DNA of 64,000 bases from Bordetella holmesii ATCC 51541 (GTDB taxonomy: Bacteria > Pseudomonadota > Gammaproteobacteria > Burkholderiales > Burkholderiaceae_B), in NCBI GenBank assembly GCA_000612485.1, contig CP007494.1:3100001-3164000 (forward strand), read 5' to 3'. This document shows positions 1-10,647 of the stretch, piece by piece. The stretch's first letter is position 1, and every line of letters begins with the position of its first letter. The notes beneath the pieces were generated by a model that searched no databases, was not told the origin of the DNA, and saw only the letters and a program-made list of their open reading frames with translations. A program made the position numbers and the translations under genes.

Positions 1-2
1 AA

Positions 3-1616
3 GGCGAAGCACGCGCCCGCTACGCCGAGATCTCCGATCGGCAGGCGCAGGCCTCGCAGAAGTTCTCCGAAAATGTGCTCGACGCGATCGACGCCTGGAG
101 TCTGCACCTGGACGACGCGACCCGGCTGCATGGCGTGCCGGCCGATGTCGTGGCCGCTGCGGCCGATGCCGCGCGCGAGCAAGGCCAGGACGGCCATCTG
201 CTCACGCTCAAGATGCCTTACTACCTGCCGGTGATGCAGTACGCCCACGACCGCTCCTTGCGCGAAACGATGTATCGCGCGTATGGCACCGTGGCCTCCG
301 AGCAGGGTCAACCCCAATTCGATAACTCCGCGCTCATCGAGGAATTGCTGGCCCTGCGCGCCGAAGAAGCCGCGCTACTGAAATTTGCCAGTTTTGCCGA
401 GCTGCGCCTGCAAACCCGCATGGCCGCCTCGGCCAGCGAAGTCACGGCCTTTCTGCGTGACCTGGCCGGCCGCGCCAAGCCCCACGCCCAGCGTGACCTG
501 GCCGAACTGCGGGCCTTCGGCAAGAGCGAACTCGGCCTGGACGATCTGCAACCCTGGGATGTGCCCTTTGTCTCGGAACGGCTGCGCGAAACCCGCTACG
601 CCTACTCCAAAGACGAGATCAAGCAGTACTTCACCGAACCACGTGTATTGGCGGGCCTGTTCGACGTGATCGAAACGCTGTTCGACGTACGTCTGCAGGC
701 AGCCGATGTCTCGACCTGGCATGCGGACGCGCGAGGCGTGCGCGTGACGTCCGCCCAAGGCAAGACGCTGGGCTACCTCTATCTGGATCTGTACGCCCGC
801 GCCGGCAAGCAAAGCGGTGCCTGGGTCGACAGCGAGCGCAACCGCCGTCTGGTCGGCGGCACGGTACAGACGCCGGTTGCCTATCTGACCTGCAATTTCT
901 CACGCCCCAATGGTGGCAAGGCGGCGCTGCTCACCCATGACGACGTCATCACCCTCTTTCACGAAACCGGCCATGCCCTGCACGCGCTGCTGTCGGAAGT
1001 CGACGAACCGGGCGCCTCGGCATTTGCCAGTGTCGAATGGGACGCCATCGAACTGCCCTCGCAATTCATGGAGAACTTCTGCTGGGAATGGGCCGTCGTG
1101 CAGAAACTGTCGGCCCATGTCGACAGCGGCCAGCCGTTGCCGCGCGAGCTTTTTGACAAGCTGCTGGCAGCTCGAAACTTCCAAAGCGGCATGCAGGCCG
1201 TGCGTCAGATCGAGTTCGCGCTGTTTGACATGCTGATGCACGATCGCGCCGGTGGAATGCCCATCGCCGAGGTCCTGTCGCTGCTGCAGACGGTACGCGC
1301 CGAAGTGGCCGTGCTGTTCCCGCCGGCATGGCATCGCTTCCCGCATGCGTTCTCTCATCTGTTTGCCGGCGGTTACGGCGCGGGCTACTACAGCTACAAG
1401 TGGGCCGAAGTGCTGTCGGCCGATGCCTATGAAGCCTTTGAGGAGGCTGCGCAGGCAGGCAGTATCCTGAACCCGGCAACGGGCCAGCGATTCCGCCGCG
1501 AAATCCTCGCTGTCGGCGGCGCTCGGCCCGCGGCCGAGTCCTTTGCCGCGTTCCGCGGCCGCGCACCGCGCATCGATGCCCTGCTGCGTCACAGTGGTAT
1601 GCTCGAATCCGCCTGA
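3..1616 (+). CDS. prlC: M3-family oligopeptidase A, 5' end outside the window
   Basis: Zinc metallopeptidase of the M3 (thimet oligopeptidase) family, which degrades short peptides, including cleaved signal peptides, in the cytoplasm. The reading frame is open from base 3, so the gene starts upstream of the window; about 537 residues are visible of a family length near 680. The zinc motif HETGH lies in the sequence FHETGHALHALLSE (about base 960), followed by the conserved SQFMENFCWEW segment and a Tyr/Gly-rich FAGGYGAGYYSYKW segment near the C-terminus, both typical of the family. The gene ends in LESA and a TGA; an IS481 begins 12 bases later, so the coding region itself is not damaged. The family is certain; the choice between prlC and opdA as name is a matter of convention. 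Confidence 0.9.
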   Translation, partial: GEARARYAEISDRQAQASQKFSENVLDAIDAWSLHLDDATRLHGVPADVVAAAADAAREQGQDGHLLTLKMPYYLPVMQYAHDRSLRETMYRAYGTVASEQGQPQFDNSALIEELLALRAEEAALLKFASFAELRLQTRMAASASEVTAFLRDLAGRAKPHAQRDLAELRAFGKSELGLDDLQPWDVPFVSERLRETRYAYSKDEIKQYFTEPRVLAGLFDVIETLFDVRLQAADVSTWHADARGVRVTSAQGKTLGYLYLDLYARAGKQSGAWVDSERNRRLVGGTVQTPVAYLTCNFSRPNGGKAALLTHDDVITLFHETGHALHALLSEVDEPGASAFASVEWDAIELPSQFMENFCWEWAVVQKLSAHVDSGQPLPRELFDKLLAARNFQSGMQAVRQIEFALFDMLMHDRAGGMPIAEVLSLLQTVRAEVAVLFPPAWHRFPHAFSHLFAGGYGAGYYSYKWAEVLSADAYEAFEEAAQAGSILNPATGQRFRREILAVGGARPAAESFAAFRGRAPRIDALLRHSGMLESA

Positions 1617-1628
1617 TGCCCGGCTAGC

Positions 1629-2671
1629 TGTGAAGATTCAATAGGTTGTATGCATGGTTCATCCGAACCGGATTTGAGAAACTGGAAATCGCCAACCCCC
1701 CAGTTCACTCAAGGAGCCCGGCCGGATGAACACCCATAAGCATGCCCGATTGACCTTCCTACGTCGACTCGAAATGGTCCAGCAATTGATCGCCCATCAA
1801 GTTTGTGTACCTGAAGCGGCCCGCGCCTATGGGGTCACCGCGCCGACTGTGCGCAAATGGCTGGGCCGCTTCCTGGCTCAGGGCCAGGCGGGCTTGGCCG
1901 ATGCGTCCTCGCGCCCGACGGTCTCGCCCCGAGCGATTGCGCCGGCCAAGGCGCTGGCTATCGTGGAGCTGCGCCGCAAGCGGCTGACCCAAGCGCGCAT
2001 CGCCCAGGCGCTGGGCGTGTCAGCCAGCACCGTCAGCCGCGTCCTGGCCCGCGCCGGTCTGTCGCACCTGGCCGACCTGGAGCCGGCCGAGCCGGTGGTG
2101 CGCTACGAGCATCAGGCCCCCGGCGATCTGCTGCACATCGACATCAAGAAGCTGGGACGTATCCAGCGCCCTGGCCACCGGGTCACGGGCAACCGACGCG
2201 ATACCGTTGAGGGGGCCGGCTGGGACTTCGTCTTCGTGGCCATCGATGACCACGCCCGCGTGGCCTTCACCGACATCCACCCCGACGAGCGCTTCCCCAG
2301 CGCCGTCCAGTTCCTCAAGGACGCAGTGGCCTACTACCAGCGCCTGGGCGTGACCATCCAGCGCTTGCTCACCGACAATGGCTCGGCCTTTCGCAGCCGC
2401 GCCTTCGCCGCGCTGTGCCATGAGCTGGGCATCAAGCACCGCTTTACCCGACCTTACCGCCCACAGACCAATGGCAAGGCCGAACGCTTCATCCAGTCGG
2501 CCTTGCGTGAGTGGGCTTACGCTCACACCTACCAGAACTCCCAACACCGAGCCGATGCCATGAAATCCTGGCTACACCACTACAACTGGCATCGACCCCA
2601 CCAAGGCATCGGGCGCGCTGTACCCATCTCCAGACTCAACCTGGACGAATACAACCTATTGACAGTTCACA
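1629..2671 (+). mobile_element. IS481, copy 1
   Basis: Complete IS481-type element of 1043 bp, starting TGTGAAGATTC and ending CAGTTCACA. It is flanked by a perfect 6-bp target duplication GCTAGC (1623-1628 and 2672-2677), so it is a simple insertion. It lies between the oligopeptidase gene and a decayed methyltransferase gene. The sequence is nearly identical to the other copies in the window, pointing to recent spread. Confidence 0.97.
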
Positions 2672-2676
2672 GCTAG
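1726..2676 (+). CDS. IS481 transposase, copy 1
   Basis: Intact 316-residue IS481-family transposase. The N-terminal helix-turn-helix domains (residues about 1-110) are followed by an rve/DDE integrase core with the motifs HIDIKKLGR, FVAIDDHARVAF and TDNGSAFRSRAF, and by YRPQTNGKAERF near the C-terminus. The start follows a good ribosome-binding site (AAGGAG). The last codons read L-T-V-H-S, and the TAG stop lies outside the element, in the CTAG of the right target duplication. Confidence 0.95.
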   Translation: MNTHKHARLTFLRRLEMVQQLIAHQVCVPEAARAYGVTAPTVRKWLGRFLAQGQAGLADASSRPTVSPRAIAPAKALAIVELRRKRLTQARIAQALGVSASTVSRVLARAGLSHLADLEPAEPVVRYEHQAPGDLLHIDIKKLGRIQRPGHRVTGNRRDTVEGAGWDFVFVAIDDHARVAFTDIHPDERFPSAVQFLKDAVAYYQRLGVTIQRLLTDNGSAFRSRAFAALCHELGIKHRFTRPYRPQTNGKAERFIQSALREWAYAHTYQNSQHRADAMKSWLHHYNWHRPHQGIGRAVPISRLNLDEYNLLTVHS

Positions 2677-3356
2677 CGCGGCGGTCGCCTGGCGGAGACT
2701 ACCAGCCAGCGGCCATGCAAGGATTGCACCGAACCCGCCTGCCGCCAATAGGCCGCATGGCGGGGATCGCGGCGCATCTGCTGGCGGCAATACAGCCGCG
2801 ATGGCAATGCCAGTATGTGTTCGACCCAGCGTTTGGGTTTGGGCTCTTCGACCTCATGCAGCCGGATATCCTCATAGCCGGCATGCGTCAGTAGTAGGTG
2901 CAACAGCGGGAAATTCCAGGCGAAGTACGTGATGTAGTCCCTGCCACGGCGGCGTCCGACCATGGGCCGGAACCCGGAATGAAACCCGCGCAGCAGAAAC
3001 TGCCGCCGGGAACGCTGGTACCACGTGTTGGGTGTGGTGACGACCAGCAGGCCGCCCGGCCGCAGGGCCTGGAAGAACCCTGCCAGCGCCAGGCCCGGAT
3101 TGGTCAGCAGGTGGATGGCCTCGCAGCAGACCACCGCATCGTAGCGCTGCGACAACCTCAGCGGCTCATCCAGGTCTTGCTCACGCACCTCACGGTAGCA
3201 AGCCGGATCTCGCGGAAACTCCTACAACCCCACGCCATCGAGCACCATGGCGCTGCTGCGCTCGCCCAACCATCCCGTGCCACAAGGCGCATCCAGGACG
3301 TCCCGCACCCCATCGCGCGACAAAATATCAAGAACGACGGAATGGTACGGACGCAT
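2673..3356 (-). pseudogene. SAM-dependent methyltransferase, nonsense codon
   Basis: Class I SAM-dependent methyltransferase-like gene read on the minus strand. The N-terminal part (from ATG at 3354-3356) contains a motif-I-like DAPCGTGWLGE segment. An in-frame TAG (3222-3224) interrupts it, and the same frame continues as EFPRDPACYREV and then AVVCCEAIHLLTNPG, ALRPGGLLVVTTPN and a C-terminal domain. The 3' end runs into the target duplication of IS481 copy 1, whose TAG gives the present stop; whether this is the original C-terminus cannot be told. Substrate unknown. Both halves are in one frame, so a single substitution is enough to explain the break. Confidence 0.7.
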
Positions 3357-3545
3357 ACTGACTGCACTGCCTGACTGTGAGGGGCCAGGGTGGCCCCAGG
3401 TGAACCGGAGCAAAAATTCTAGCCAAGCCCCGCGCCCATGGCGGATCAGGCAACGATGCCAGACGTACTCACCGCCAGGCAGCCGCTGACGGGCCTGCGC
3501 GTTAGAATCAAGTCAGTTCAACGACTTCCGGCGCCTCTCTGCCCT

Positions 3546-4166
3546 ATGCTGCGCAACCGTTCGCCCGGCTCCGTCCTGCCTGCCCTGTTTCTGATGCTCT
3601 GCCTGAGCCTGGCGGCCTGTGGCGAGCGAAATGCCAATTGGTCGCTCTATGACGTAAAGGGGCATTTGCCAGACCTGCGGTTTAGCCTGCCTGCGGCAGG
3701 CGGTAAAACACTCAGCAGCGAAGACCTCAAAGGCAAAACCGTGCTGTTGTTCTTTGGCTATGCCAGTTGTCCGGACATCTGTCCAACCACCATGGCACAA
3801 CTGACGGCAGTCCTGCAGCAACTGGGCGAGCGGGCCCGCGACGTACGCATCCTGTTTGTCAGCGTGGATCCGCATCGGGACACCCCCGATATTCTGCAGG
3901 CCTACGTCAACGCCTTTAACAACCAGGCCCTGGGCGTTACAGGCAGCGAAAAACAGATCGCCGATATGGCACGCCGCTATCGTGTCGCCTACCAGATAGA
4001 GAAACCCAAGCCCGGTTACGCTGCGGACCAGTATGATGTCACCCATAGCCGGGGCGTCTATATCTTCGACAACGAAGGCCGGGCGCGGTTGTTGGCCTCC
4101 GACACCGACAGCGTGGCGGACATCACCAAGGATGTGAAGCATCTGCTCGACATCACTCAAGGCTGA
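3546..4166 (+). CDS. SCO1/SenC-family copper chaperone lipoprotein
   Basis: Thioredoxin-fold protein of the SCO1/SenC/PrrC family, which delivers copper to the CuA centre of cytochrome c oxidase or acts as a thiol reductase outside the inner membrane. I chose the ATG at 3546: it gives a 206-residue protein with a hydrophobic leader and a lipobox LAAC (Cys25), so it is probably membrane-anchored and periplasmic. Copper ligands are visible as CPDIC (Cys75 and Cys79) and a histidine in VTHSRG (His167), the family pattern. A longer in-frame reading from 3438 exists but would bury the signal peptide. No terminal oxidase genes are nearby. Confidence 0.88.
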   Translation: MLRNRSPGSVLPALFLMLCLSLAACGERNANWSLYDVKGHLPDLRFSLPAAGGKTLSSEDLKGKTVLLFFGYASCPDICPTTMAQLTAVLQQLGERARDVRILFVSVDPHRDTPDILQAYVNAFNNQALGVTGSEKQIADMARRYRVAYQIEKPKPGYAADQYDVTHSRGVYIFDNEGRARLLASDTDSVADITKDVKHLLDITQG

Positions 4167-4265
4167 CTGCGCAAGAGTCGGCTCTGCGGATACACCAGTT
4201 GTTACACCCGGCGCGCCTGCCTCATGAGTATGATGCTGCCACTATCCCTGGAGAAGGAGTGCAGC

Positions 4266-4517
4266 ATGAGCATCATCATCATGATCATCGTGGGCTTCGT
4301 CGTGGGGCTTATCGCCCGTGCGCTGATGCCCGGAGATCAAAGCATGGGCATCATCATGACGACCATACTCGGTATCGTCGGCTCGGTTGTCGCCGGGTAT
4401 CTCGGCCAATCGCTGGGATGGTATGCGCCGGGCGAACCGGCAGGCTGGATCGCCTCGGTCGTCGGCGCCATCATCGTCTTGTTCGTGGTGGGGCTCATCG
4501 CCCGCAAGCGCGCCTGA
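4266..4517 (+). CDS. GlsB/YeaQ/YmgE-family small membrane protein
   Basis: Small (83 residues) very hydrophobic protein with three predicted membrane segments and the glycine-rich pattern of the GlsB/YeaQ/YmgE (transglycosylase-associated) family. Segments read MIIVGFVVGLIARALMPG, IMTTILGIVGSVVAGYLG and SVVGAIIVLFVVGLIARK. The start at 4266 follows a strong ribosome-binding site (GGAGAAGGAG). The function of the family is poorly defined; members are often stress-induced. It stands alone and is followed by a strong terminator. Confidence 0.85.
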   Translation: MSIIIMIIVGFVVGLIARALMPGDQSMGIIMTTILGIVGSVVAGYLGQSLGWYAPGEPAGWIASVVGAIIVLFVVGLIARKRA

Positions 4518-4552
4518 GGCCACGGCAACACGCTGCCGCAGGCAGATTACCC

Positions 4553-4587
4553 AAAAAGGGCGGGCACATTACGTGCCCGCCCTTTTT
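4553..4587. terminator. bidirectional rho-independent terminator
   Basis: A perfect hairpin with stem GGGCGGGCAC / GTGCCCGCCC, an A run before it and a T run after it, lies between the small membrane protein gene and the convergent efflux operon, so it can end transcription from both sides. Confidence 0.9.
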
Positions 4588-4604
4588 CAATCACGGCTCA
4601 TCCC

Positions 4605-6083
4605 TTATTGCGACGACGCGGTGGTGGCGGCATCCGCGCTAACGGTATGTTCTGTCCAGCCCCCGCCCAAAGACTTGTACAGCGTGATCAGATTGGTCAG
4701 CCGCGACAGGCGCGTATCGACCAGGGCCTGCTGCGCGGTATACAGCGAACGCTGTGAGTCGAGCACGCTCAGGTAATCGGCCACGCCCTGGCGGAAACGC
4801 TGATCCGACAAGGTGTAAGCCCGCTGGCTCGCATCGACCAAAAGCCGCTGCGCGGCAATCTGATCGTCCAGCGTGGCGCGCCCGGCCAGCCCGTCCGCCA
4901 CTTCCCGGAAGCCCGTCTGGATGGCCTTCTCATAATTGGCCACCTCGATGCGCTTGCGCACGTGGGCCAGATCCAAGTCGGCCATGAGCGAGCCGCCGGC
5001 AAAGATCGGCAGGGATATCTGGGGCGCGAAACTCCACGCACCCGAACCCGCCTTGAACAAGCCGCCCAACGAAGCGCTGGCGGTGCCGGCCATGCCGGTC
5101 AGGCTGATGCTGGGGAAGAACGCCGCACGCGCGGCACCGATATTGGCATTGGCCCCGCGCAGGACATGCTCGGCCGCCCTGACGTCCGGACGGCGTGACA
5201 GCAGATCCGATGGCAGACCTGCCGGCAGATCGGCGATGACGATGTCATCCGGCAGGCTTTTGGATTCGTCCAACTGCGCCAGCACATCGGCAGGCAACGG
5301 CTGGCCCGCCAGCAGCGTCAGCGCATTACGATCCTGAGCGACCTGCCGCAGATATTGCGACTGATTGCGCTGCGCCGTTCGCAGTGAGATCTCGGCCTGG
5401 CTCAGATCCAGCGCCGTTCCCACGCCCTGGTCATAACTCTGTTTGGTGAGTTTGTATGAGTTTTCCTGAGAGGACAGCGTGTCCTTGGTCAGTTGCAGCA
5501 GTTCCTGATCGGCCCTGAGCGTCAGGTAGGCCTGGGCCGTCTCGGCGATCAAGGCCAGTTGAGTGGCGATGCGGGTCTCATCCTGAGCCAGATAGGTTTG
5601 CAAAGCCTGTTCACTCAGGCTCTGAATGCGGCCAAAGAGATCCAACTCCCACGACGAGATGGCGCCACCGACGCGATACTGGCGCGAAATCTCCGGTCTG
5701 CCCGTCTGCGTCAGGTCGCCGGGCGAGCGTTGTACGGTGGTATCGCCCGCCACGCCCAGGGAGGGCAAGAGGTCCGCGCGCTGTATCCGGTACTGCGCGC
5801 GCGCTGCCTCGACGTTGAGGGCGGCTACGCGCATGTCCCGATTGTTGGCCAGCGCCAGTGCAATGATCCGCTGCAACAGCGGATCATGGAAAAACTCGCG
5901 CCAGCCCACATCGGCGGCTGCGACCTGACCGGCAGGCTGTTGCGCCGCCACGCCATAGGCCGGGCCGCTCGGATACAGCGTGTCAACAGGGGCATCCGGA
6001 CGCTGATAAGTAGGCGCCAGAGAGCAACCCGCCAGGGCGCCCGCCAGCGACATCGACAATAAGGTTTTCATGGTCGGGATCAT
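4605..6083 (-). CDS. RND efflux outer-membrane factor (NodT/OprM family lipoprotein)
   Basis: Outer-membrane channel of a tripartite multidrug efflux pump, 492 residues as read here. The N-terminus has a signal peptide and lipobox ([17 protein letters not shown]), followed by two OEP repeats of long helices that form the periplasmic tunnel (family signature [17 protein letters not shown]). It is the last gene of a three-gene operon: its ATG (6081-6083) overlaps the stop codon of the pump gene by 4 bases, indicating coupled translation. An alternative start at MKTLLSM (6071) would give a more typical signal peptide. Convergent with the upstream small gene and separated from it by a terminator. 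Confidence 0.92.
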   Translation of the reverse strand: MIPTMKTLLSMSLAGALAGCSLAPTYQRPDAPVDTLYPSGPAYGVAAQQPAGQVAAADVGWREFFHDPLLQRIIALALANNRDMRVAALNVEAARAQYRIQRADLLPSLGVAGDTTVQRSPGDLTQTGRPEISRQYRVGGAISSWELDLFGRIQSLSEQALQTYLAQDETRIATQLALIAETAQAYLTLRADQELLQLTKDTLSSQENSYKLTKQSYDQGVGTALDLSQAEISLRTAQRNQSQYLRQVAQDRNALTLLAGQPLPADVLAQLDESKSLPDDIVIADLPAGLPSDLLSRRPDVRAAEHVLRGANANIGAARAAFFPSISLTGMAGTASASLGGLFKAGSGAWSFAPQISLPIFAGGSLMADLDLAHVRKRIEVANYEKAIQTGFREVADGLAGRATLDDQIAAQRLLVDASQRAYTLSDQRFRQGVADYLSVLDSQRSLYTAQQALVDTRLSRLTNLITLYKSLGGGWTEHTVSADAATTASSQ

Positions 6084-9000
6084 TGCGGCTGATCTCCGTT
6101 GGAATGGGGATGCAATGCCTCTTCTTCGGCGTGGATGTCGGCCCGGCGCCGGACTTTGAACAGGCGCAGGATCACCACGAAGAACAAGGGCACGAAAAAG
6201 ATGGCCAGGAAGGTGCCCGACAGCATGCCGCCAATTACGCCGGTACCGATGGCGTGCTGGCTGCCCGAGCCCGCACCGCTGGAAATCGCCAGCGGCACCA
6301 CACCCAGCACGAAGGCCATGGACGTCATGAGAATCGGCCGCAGGCGTTGCCGCGCCGCATGGATCGCGGCCTCGGTCAAACCGGCGCCCTTTTCATAGTG
6401 TTCCTTGGCGAACTCCACGATGAGGATGGCATTTTTGGCCGCCAGCCCAACGGTGGTGAGCAGCCCGACCTGGAAATACACGTCATTGGACAGGCCGCGC
6501 ATCAAGGTTGCCGCCAAGGCCCCAAGCACCCCCAGCGGGACCACCAGCATCACCGCCGTCGGGATACTCCAACTCTCGTACAGCGCTGCCAGGCACAGGA
6601 AGACCACAATCAGCGAGATGGCATACAAGGCGGGAGCCTGGGCGCCAGACAGACGCTCTTCGAAGGACAGGCCGGTCCATTCGAAACCGATACCCGTCGG
6701 CAGCTTCGCGGCGATGCGTTCCATTTCGGCCATGGCCTCGCCCGAGCTGCGGCCTGGCGCCGGCTCACCCTGGATGTTGTAGGCCGGCACACCGTTGTAG
6801 CGGTTGAGCTTTTGTGGCCCGAAGGTCCAGTGCGCCTTGGCAAACGCCGAGAACGGCACCATATCGCCCGACGTATTGCGCACATACCACTTGTCCAGGT
6901 CGTCGGGCAGCATGCGTGACGCCGCCTCGCCCTGGACGAAGACCTTCTTGACGCGGCCCCGATCGATGAAGTCATTGACGTACGACGAACCCCAGGCGGT
7001 CGACAGCGTGCTGTTGATGTCCGAGATGGCCACGCCCAGTGCGCGCGCCTTCTCGCGATCGATATCCAGCTGGTACTGAGGCGCATCCTCGATCCCGTTG
7101 GGACGCACGCGCGCCAGCACCGGGCTCTGGGAGGCCTCACCGAGCAACTGATTGCGCGCGGCCAGCAATTTCTCGTGCCCCACCCCGGCGCGGTCCTGGA
7201 GCATGAAGTCAAAGCCGCTGGCGTTGCCCAGCTCCATCACGGCTGGCGGCGCGAAGGCGAACACCTGCGCATCGTGGATATGCGTGGCGAAATAGCCATT
7301 GATGCGTTGTGCCACGGCGCCGGCGCGCAACGAGCTGCCGGAACGATTTTTCCAGTCACGCAGCTTGATGAACAGAATGGCGGCATTCTGGCCCCGTCCC
7401 CCGAACGAAAAGCCGGAGACCGCGAAGACCGATGCCACCGAATCCTTCTCGTCGTTGAGCAGGTAGTTGACGGCCTGGTCGATGACGACCTTGGTGCGCT
7501 CGGCCGATGCACCCGACGGCGCCTGTACCTGGGCAAACAGAATGCCCAGGTCTTCTTCAGGCAGAAAGGCCGTCGGAATACGTGTAAACAGCCAGCCCAT
7601 GGCCAGAATCAGCACCACATACAGCACCAGAAGCCGCTTGCCTCGCGTAAGGCTGCGGCCCACGACGTTGGCGTAGCCCTCGGTGGAGCGCTCAAACGAA
7701 CGATTGAACCAGCCGAAGAACCCTTTCTTGGTGCCGTGGTGGCCCTTGGGCACGGGCTTGAGCAAGGTAGCGCACAACGCCGGCGTAAAGACGACCGCCA
7801 CCAGCACCGACAACACCATGGAAGACACGATGGTGATGGAGAACTGGCGGTAGATCACGCCCGTCGAACCGCCGAAGAAGGCCATGGGAATGAACACGGC
7901 CGACAGCACCATCGCGATGCCGACCAGCGCACCTGTGATCTGTCCCATGGATTTGCGCGTTGCCGCTTTGGGAGACAGTCCCTCCTCCACCATCAGCCGC
8001 TCGACGTTTTCGACCACGACGATGGCGTCATCGACCAGCAGTCCAATGGCCAGCACCATGCCGAACATGGTCAGGGTGTTGATGGAATAGCCGAATGCCG
8101 CCAGCACCCCGAAAGTGCCCAGCAGCACCACGGGCACGGCCAATGTCGGAATGAGCGTGGCGCGCACATTCTGCAAAAAGAGGTACATCACCAGGAACAC
8201 GAGCACGATGGCCTCGAGCAGCGTGTGGATCACGCTCTCGATGGACAGGCTGACGAACGGCGTCGTGTCGTAGGGATAGACGACCTCCATCCCCGGCGGG
8301 AAATACGGCTTGAGATTGTTGATGGTGTCACGCACCGCCTGGGCGGTATCCAACGCATTGGCGCCGGTGGCCAGCTTGACCGCCAGCCCCGAAGCGGGCT
8401 TGCCGTTGTAATAGCTGTCGATGGAGTAACCCTGCGCACCCAGCTCGATCTTGGCAACATCGCGCAGACGCACCTGCGACCCATCGGTATTGACCTTGAG
8501 CAGGATGTCGCCGAATTCTTCGGGCGTCTGCAAGCGAGTCGGGCCGATGACGGTGGCGTTCAGTTGCTGACCACGCGTGGCCGGCAGGCTGCCCAACTGG
8601 CCCGAAGAAACCTGAACGTTCTGCTCTTTGATCGCATTGGTGACGTCCGAGGCCGACAGGTTGTAGTTGATCAGCTTCTCGGGACTGAGCCATATACGCA
8701 TCGCGTACGAGGCACCAAACAGCTGGAAGTCCCCCACGCCTGGAGTACGGCTGATCGGATCCTGTACATAGGAAGCCACGTAGTCGGCAAGGTCCGACTT
8801 GTCCATGGTGCCATCGGAAGAGACAAAGCCGGCGACAATAAGAAAGTTCTTCGTCGCTTTGGTCACGCGTATCCCCTGCTGCTGCACTTCCTGCGGCAAC
8901 AGGGGCTGGGCGACGGCCAGCTTGTTCTGCACTTGTACCTGGGCAGTGTCAGGGTTGGTGCCCTGGCCAAACGTCAAGGTAATGGACACACTGCCATCCG

Positions 9001-9250
9001 AGTTGCTCTCGGAGGAAATGTATTCCAGGTTGTCGATACCATTCATCTGCTGCTCGATCACCTGGACCACCGTGTCCTGCACGGTCTGGGCCGACGCGCC
9101 CGGGTAGGTCACGTTGATGGCGATCGCAGGTGGCGCAATACTGGGGTATTGCGCTACAGGCAGGCTGAGGATGGACAAGGCGCCGGCCATCATCAGAACG
9201 ATAGCGATCACCCAGGCGAATACCGGCCTGTCGATAAAAAACTTTGCCAT
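6080..9250 (-). CDS. RND multidrug efflux pump, HAE1/AcrB type
   Basis: Inner-membrane proton/drug antiporter of 1056 residues, the normal length for AcrB/MexB. It starts [17 protein letters not shown], a hallmark of the HAE1 family. The proton-relay region is visible in [17 protein letters not shown] (two adjacent Asp in membrane segment 4) and the second repeat in [16 protein letters not shown]. Large periplasmic porter loops fall between membrane segments 1-2 and 7-8. It sits between the adaptor gene (12-base gap) and the outer-membrane factor gene (4-base overlap), so the whole pump is encoded as one operon. The gene is intact. Substrates cannot be read from the sequence. Confidence 0.95.
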   Translation of the reverse strand: MAKFFIDRPVFAWVIAIVLMMAGALSILSLPVAQYPSIAPPAIAINVTYPGASAQTVQDTVVQVIEQQMNGIDNLEYISSESNSDGSVSITLTFGQGTNPDTAQVQVQNKLAVAQPLLPQEVQQQGIRVTKATKNFLIVAGFVSSDGTMDKSDLADYVASYVQDPISRTPGVGDFQLFGASYAMRIWLSPEKLINYNLSASDVTNAIKEQNVQVSSGQLGSLPATRGQQLNATVIGPTRLQTPEEFGDILLKVNTDGSQVRLRDVAKIELGAQGYSIDSYYNGKPASGLAVKLATGANALDTAQAVRDTINNLKPYFPPGMEVVYPYDTTPFVSLSIESVIHTLLEAIVLVFLVMYLFLQNVRATLIPTLAVPVVLLGTFGVLAAFGYSINTLTMFGMVLAIGLLVDDAIVVVENVERLMVEEGLSPKAATRKSMGQITGALVGIAMVLSAVFIPMAFFGGSTGVIYRQFSITIVSSMVLSVLVAVVFTPALCATLLKPVPKGHHGTKKGFFGWFNRSFERSTEGYANVVGRSLTRGKRLLVLYVVLILAMGWLFTRIPTAFLPEEDLGILFAQVQAPSGASAERTKVVIDQAVNYLLNDEKDSVASVFAVSGFSFGGRGQNAAILFIKLRDWKNRSGSSLRAGAVAQRINGYFATHIHDAQVFAFAPPAVMELGNASGFDFMLQDRAGVGHEKLLAARNQLLGEASQSPVLARVRPNGIEDAPQYQLDIDREKARALGVAISDINSTLSTAWGSSYVNDFIDRGRVKKVFVQGEAASRMLPDDLDKWYVRNTSGDMVPFSAFAKAHWTFGPQKLNRYNGVPAYNIQGEPAPGRSSGEAMAEMERIAAKLPTGIGFEWTGLSFEERLSGAQAPALYAISLIVVFLCLAALYESWSIPTAVMLVVPLGVLGALAATLMRGLSNDVYFQVGLLTTVGLAAKNAILIVEFAKEHYEKGAGLTEAAIHAARQRLRPILMTSMAFVLGVVPLAISSGAGSGSQHAIGTGVIGGMLSGTFLAIFFVPLFFVVILRLFKVRRRADIHAEEEALHPHSNGDQPQ

Positions 9251-9262
9251 GCGCTGGCTCCC

Positions 9263-10459
9263 TTACTTTGCTGCCGGCGCCTGGCCGCCCTGCCCGGCCG
9301 GCGCGGATGCGCCGGCTTGATATTCCTGTGCGGTGACTTCGACGCCGGGCCGCACGGACTGCAGCCCCTCGACGATGACGCGATCACCCGCTGCCAGCCC
9401 CTTGGTCACCAGCCACTGGTCGCCCAGTGCGCGGTCGGTGACGAGTTCGCGCAACTCGACCTTGTTCTCACCATTGACCACCAGCGCCGTCGGCAGGCCA
9501 CGCTGACTGCGCGCCACGCCACGCTGCGGCACGAGCAGGCCATCGGCGGCTACGCCCTGCGCCAGGCGCGCCCGAACGAACATGCCGGGCAGCAATTCAT
9601 GCTTGGCATTGGGAAACAAGGCGCGCAGTGTCACCGATCCGGTCGTCGGGTCGACCGTCACTTCGGAGAATTCCAGCTTGCCCGGCGCGTCGTAGACGCT
9701 GCCGTCTTCGAGCATGAGAGTGACTTTGGCGGCTTGCGCACCGTCGGCCTGCTGCAACTGACCGGTGGCCAGGGCGCGCTTGAGCTTGAGCAGTTGAACG
9801 CTGGATTGCGTCACATCGACATAAATCGGGTCGATTTGCTGCACCGAAGCAATGGCGCCGGTCTGGTTGGCCGTTACCAACGCGCCTTCCGTGACCTGCG
9901 AGCGGCCGATGATGCCGTCGATGGGTGCAAGCACCTTGGTGTAGACGAGGTTGATGCGGGCCGTCTCCAGCGCGGCCTTGGCCGACAGCACATCGGCGGC
10001 GGCCTGATCGCGCGAGCTCACAGCGTCGTCATAGGTCTGACGGCTCACGGCCCGGGTTTCGACCAGGGGCTTGTATCGATCCACCAGCAGCGCGGCCGTG
10101 CGTTGTTGCGCTTGGGCCCGTGCCAGCGCCGCTTTGGCGCTGTCGTACGTCGCCTGATAGACGGAAGGGTCGATCTGATAGAGCTGCTGGCCGGCACGCA
10201 CGTCCCCGCCCTCGGTGAAGAGGCGTTTTTGCACAATGCCATTGACCTGTGGCCGGACCTCGGCGACGCGGAAGGCCGATGTCCGGCCAGGCAATTCCGT
10301 CGAAAGCGAAACAGGCTGCGTCTTCAAGGTCACCACGCCCACCTGGGGTTTGCCGGCCTGAGGCGCAGCTTGCTCCTTGCCGCAGCCGGACAATGCGAGG
10401 GCAATCGCCGCCACTGAAAACGCGGCAGCACCGCGCCATACCTGCTTCTTGCTTTTCAT
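9263..10459 (-). CDS. RND efflux membrane-fusion (adaptor) lipoprotein, AcrA type
   Basis: Periplasmic adaptor of 398 residues linking pump and outer-membrane channel. It has a signal peptide with lipobox (ALALSGCGKEQ), a lipoyl half-motif (VRPQVNGIVQKRLFTEGGDVRAGQQLYQID), a long alpha-hairpin (about residues 100-170) and the second lipoyl half plus beta-barrel (LAPIDGIIGRSQVTEGALV). First gene of the efflux operon; its promoter must lie in the 188-base gap to the divergent LysR gene, which makes that regulator the likely controller. Confidence 0.93.
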   Translation of the reverse strand: MKSKKQVWRGAAAFSVAAIALALSGCGKEQAAPQAGKPQVGVVTLKTQPVSLSTELPGRTSAFRVAEVRPQVNGIVQKRLFTEGGDVRAGQQLYQIDPSVYQATYDSAKAALARAQAQQRTAALLVDRYKPLVETRAVSRQTYDDAVSSRDQAAADVLSAKAALETARINLVYTKVLAPIDGIIGRSQVTEGALVTANQTGAIASVQQIDPIYVDVTQSSVQLLKLKRALATGQLQQADGAQAAKVTLMLEDGSVYDAPGKLEFSEVTVDPTTGSVTLRALFPNAKHELLPGMFVRARLAQGVAADGLLVPQRGVARSQRGLPTALVVNGENKVELRELVTDRALGDQWLVTKGLAAGDRVIVEGLQSVRPGVEVTAQEYQAGASAPAGQGGQAPAAK

Positions 10460-10647
10460 ATGATCCTTCCCGAATCCAAGCTATCTCCGGCCACGGACCT
10501 GCACCCCGCGGCCAGTACGCATTTTGCTGCAATGCAAAACGTAATATTTTCCTTTATGCCGCCGCAGAAACAAAGTCGTCAATTTCGAAAACATCATTCC
10601 AAATATGGGACAATAAAAGGACGCCAAAGACCTTAAGCTCCTACCCG

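Noticed and set aside
7175..10417. 1080-codon open frame on the plus strand opposite the efflux pump genes
   Set aside because: It is the antisense shadow of the G+C-rich pump and adaptor genes: low-complexity His/Gly/Arg-rich, no family features, and the opposite strand is clearly coding.
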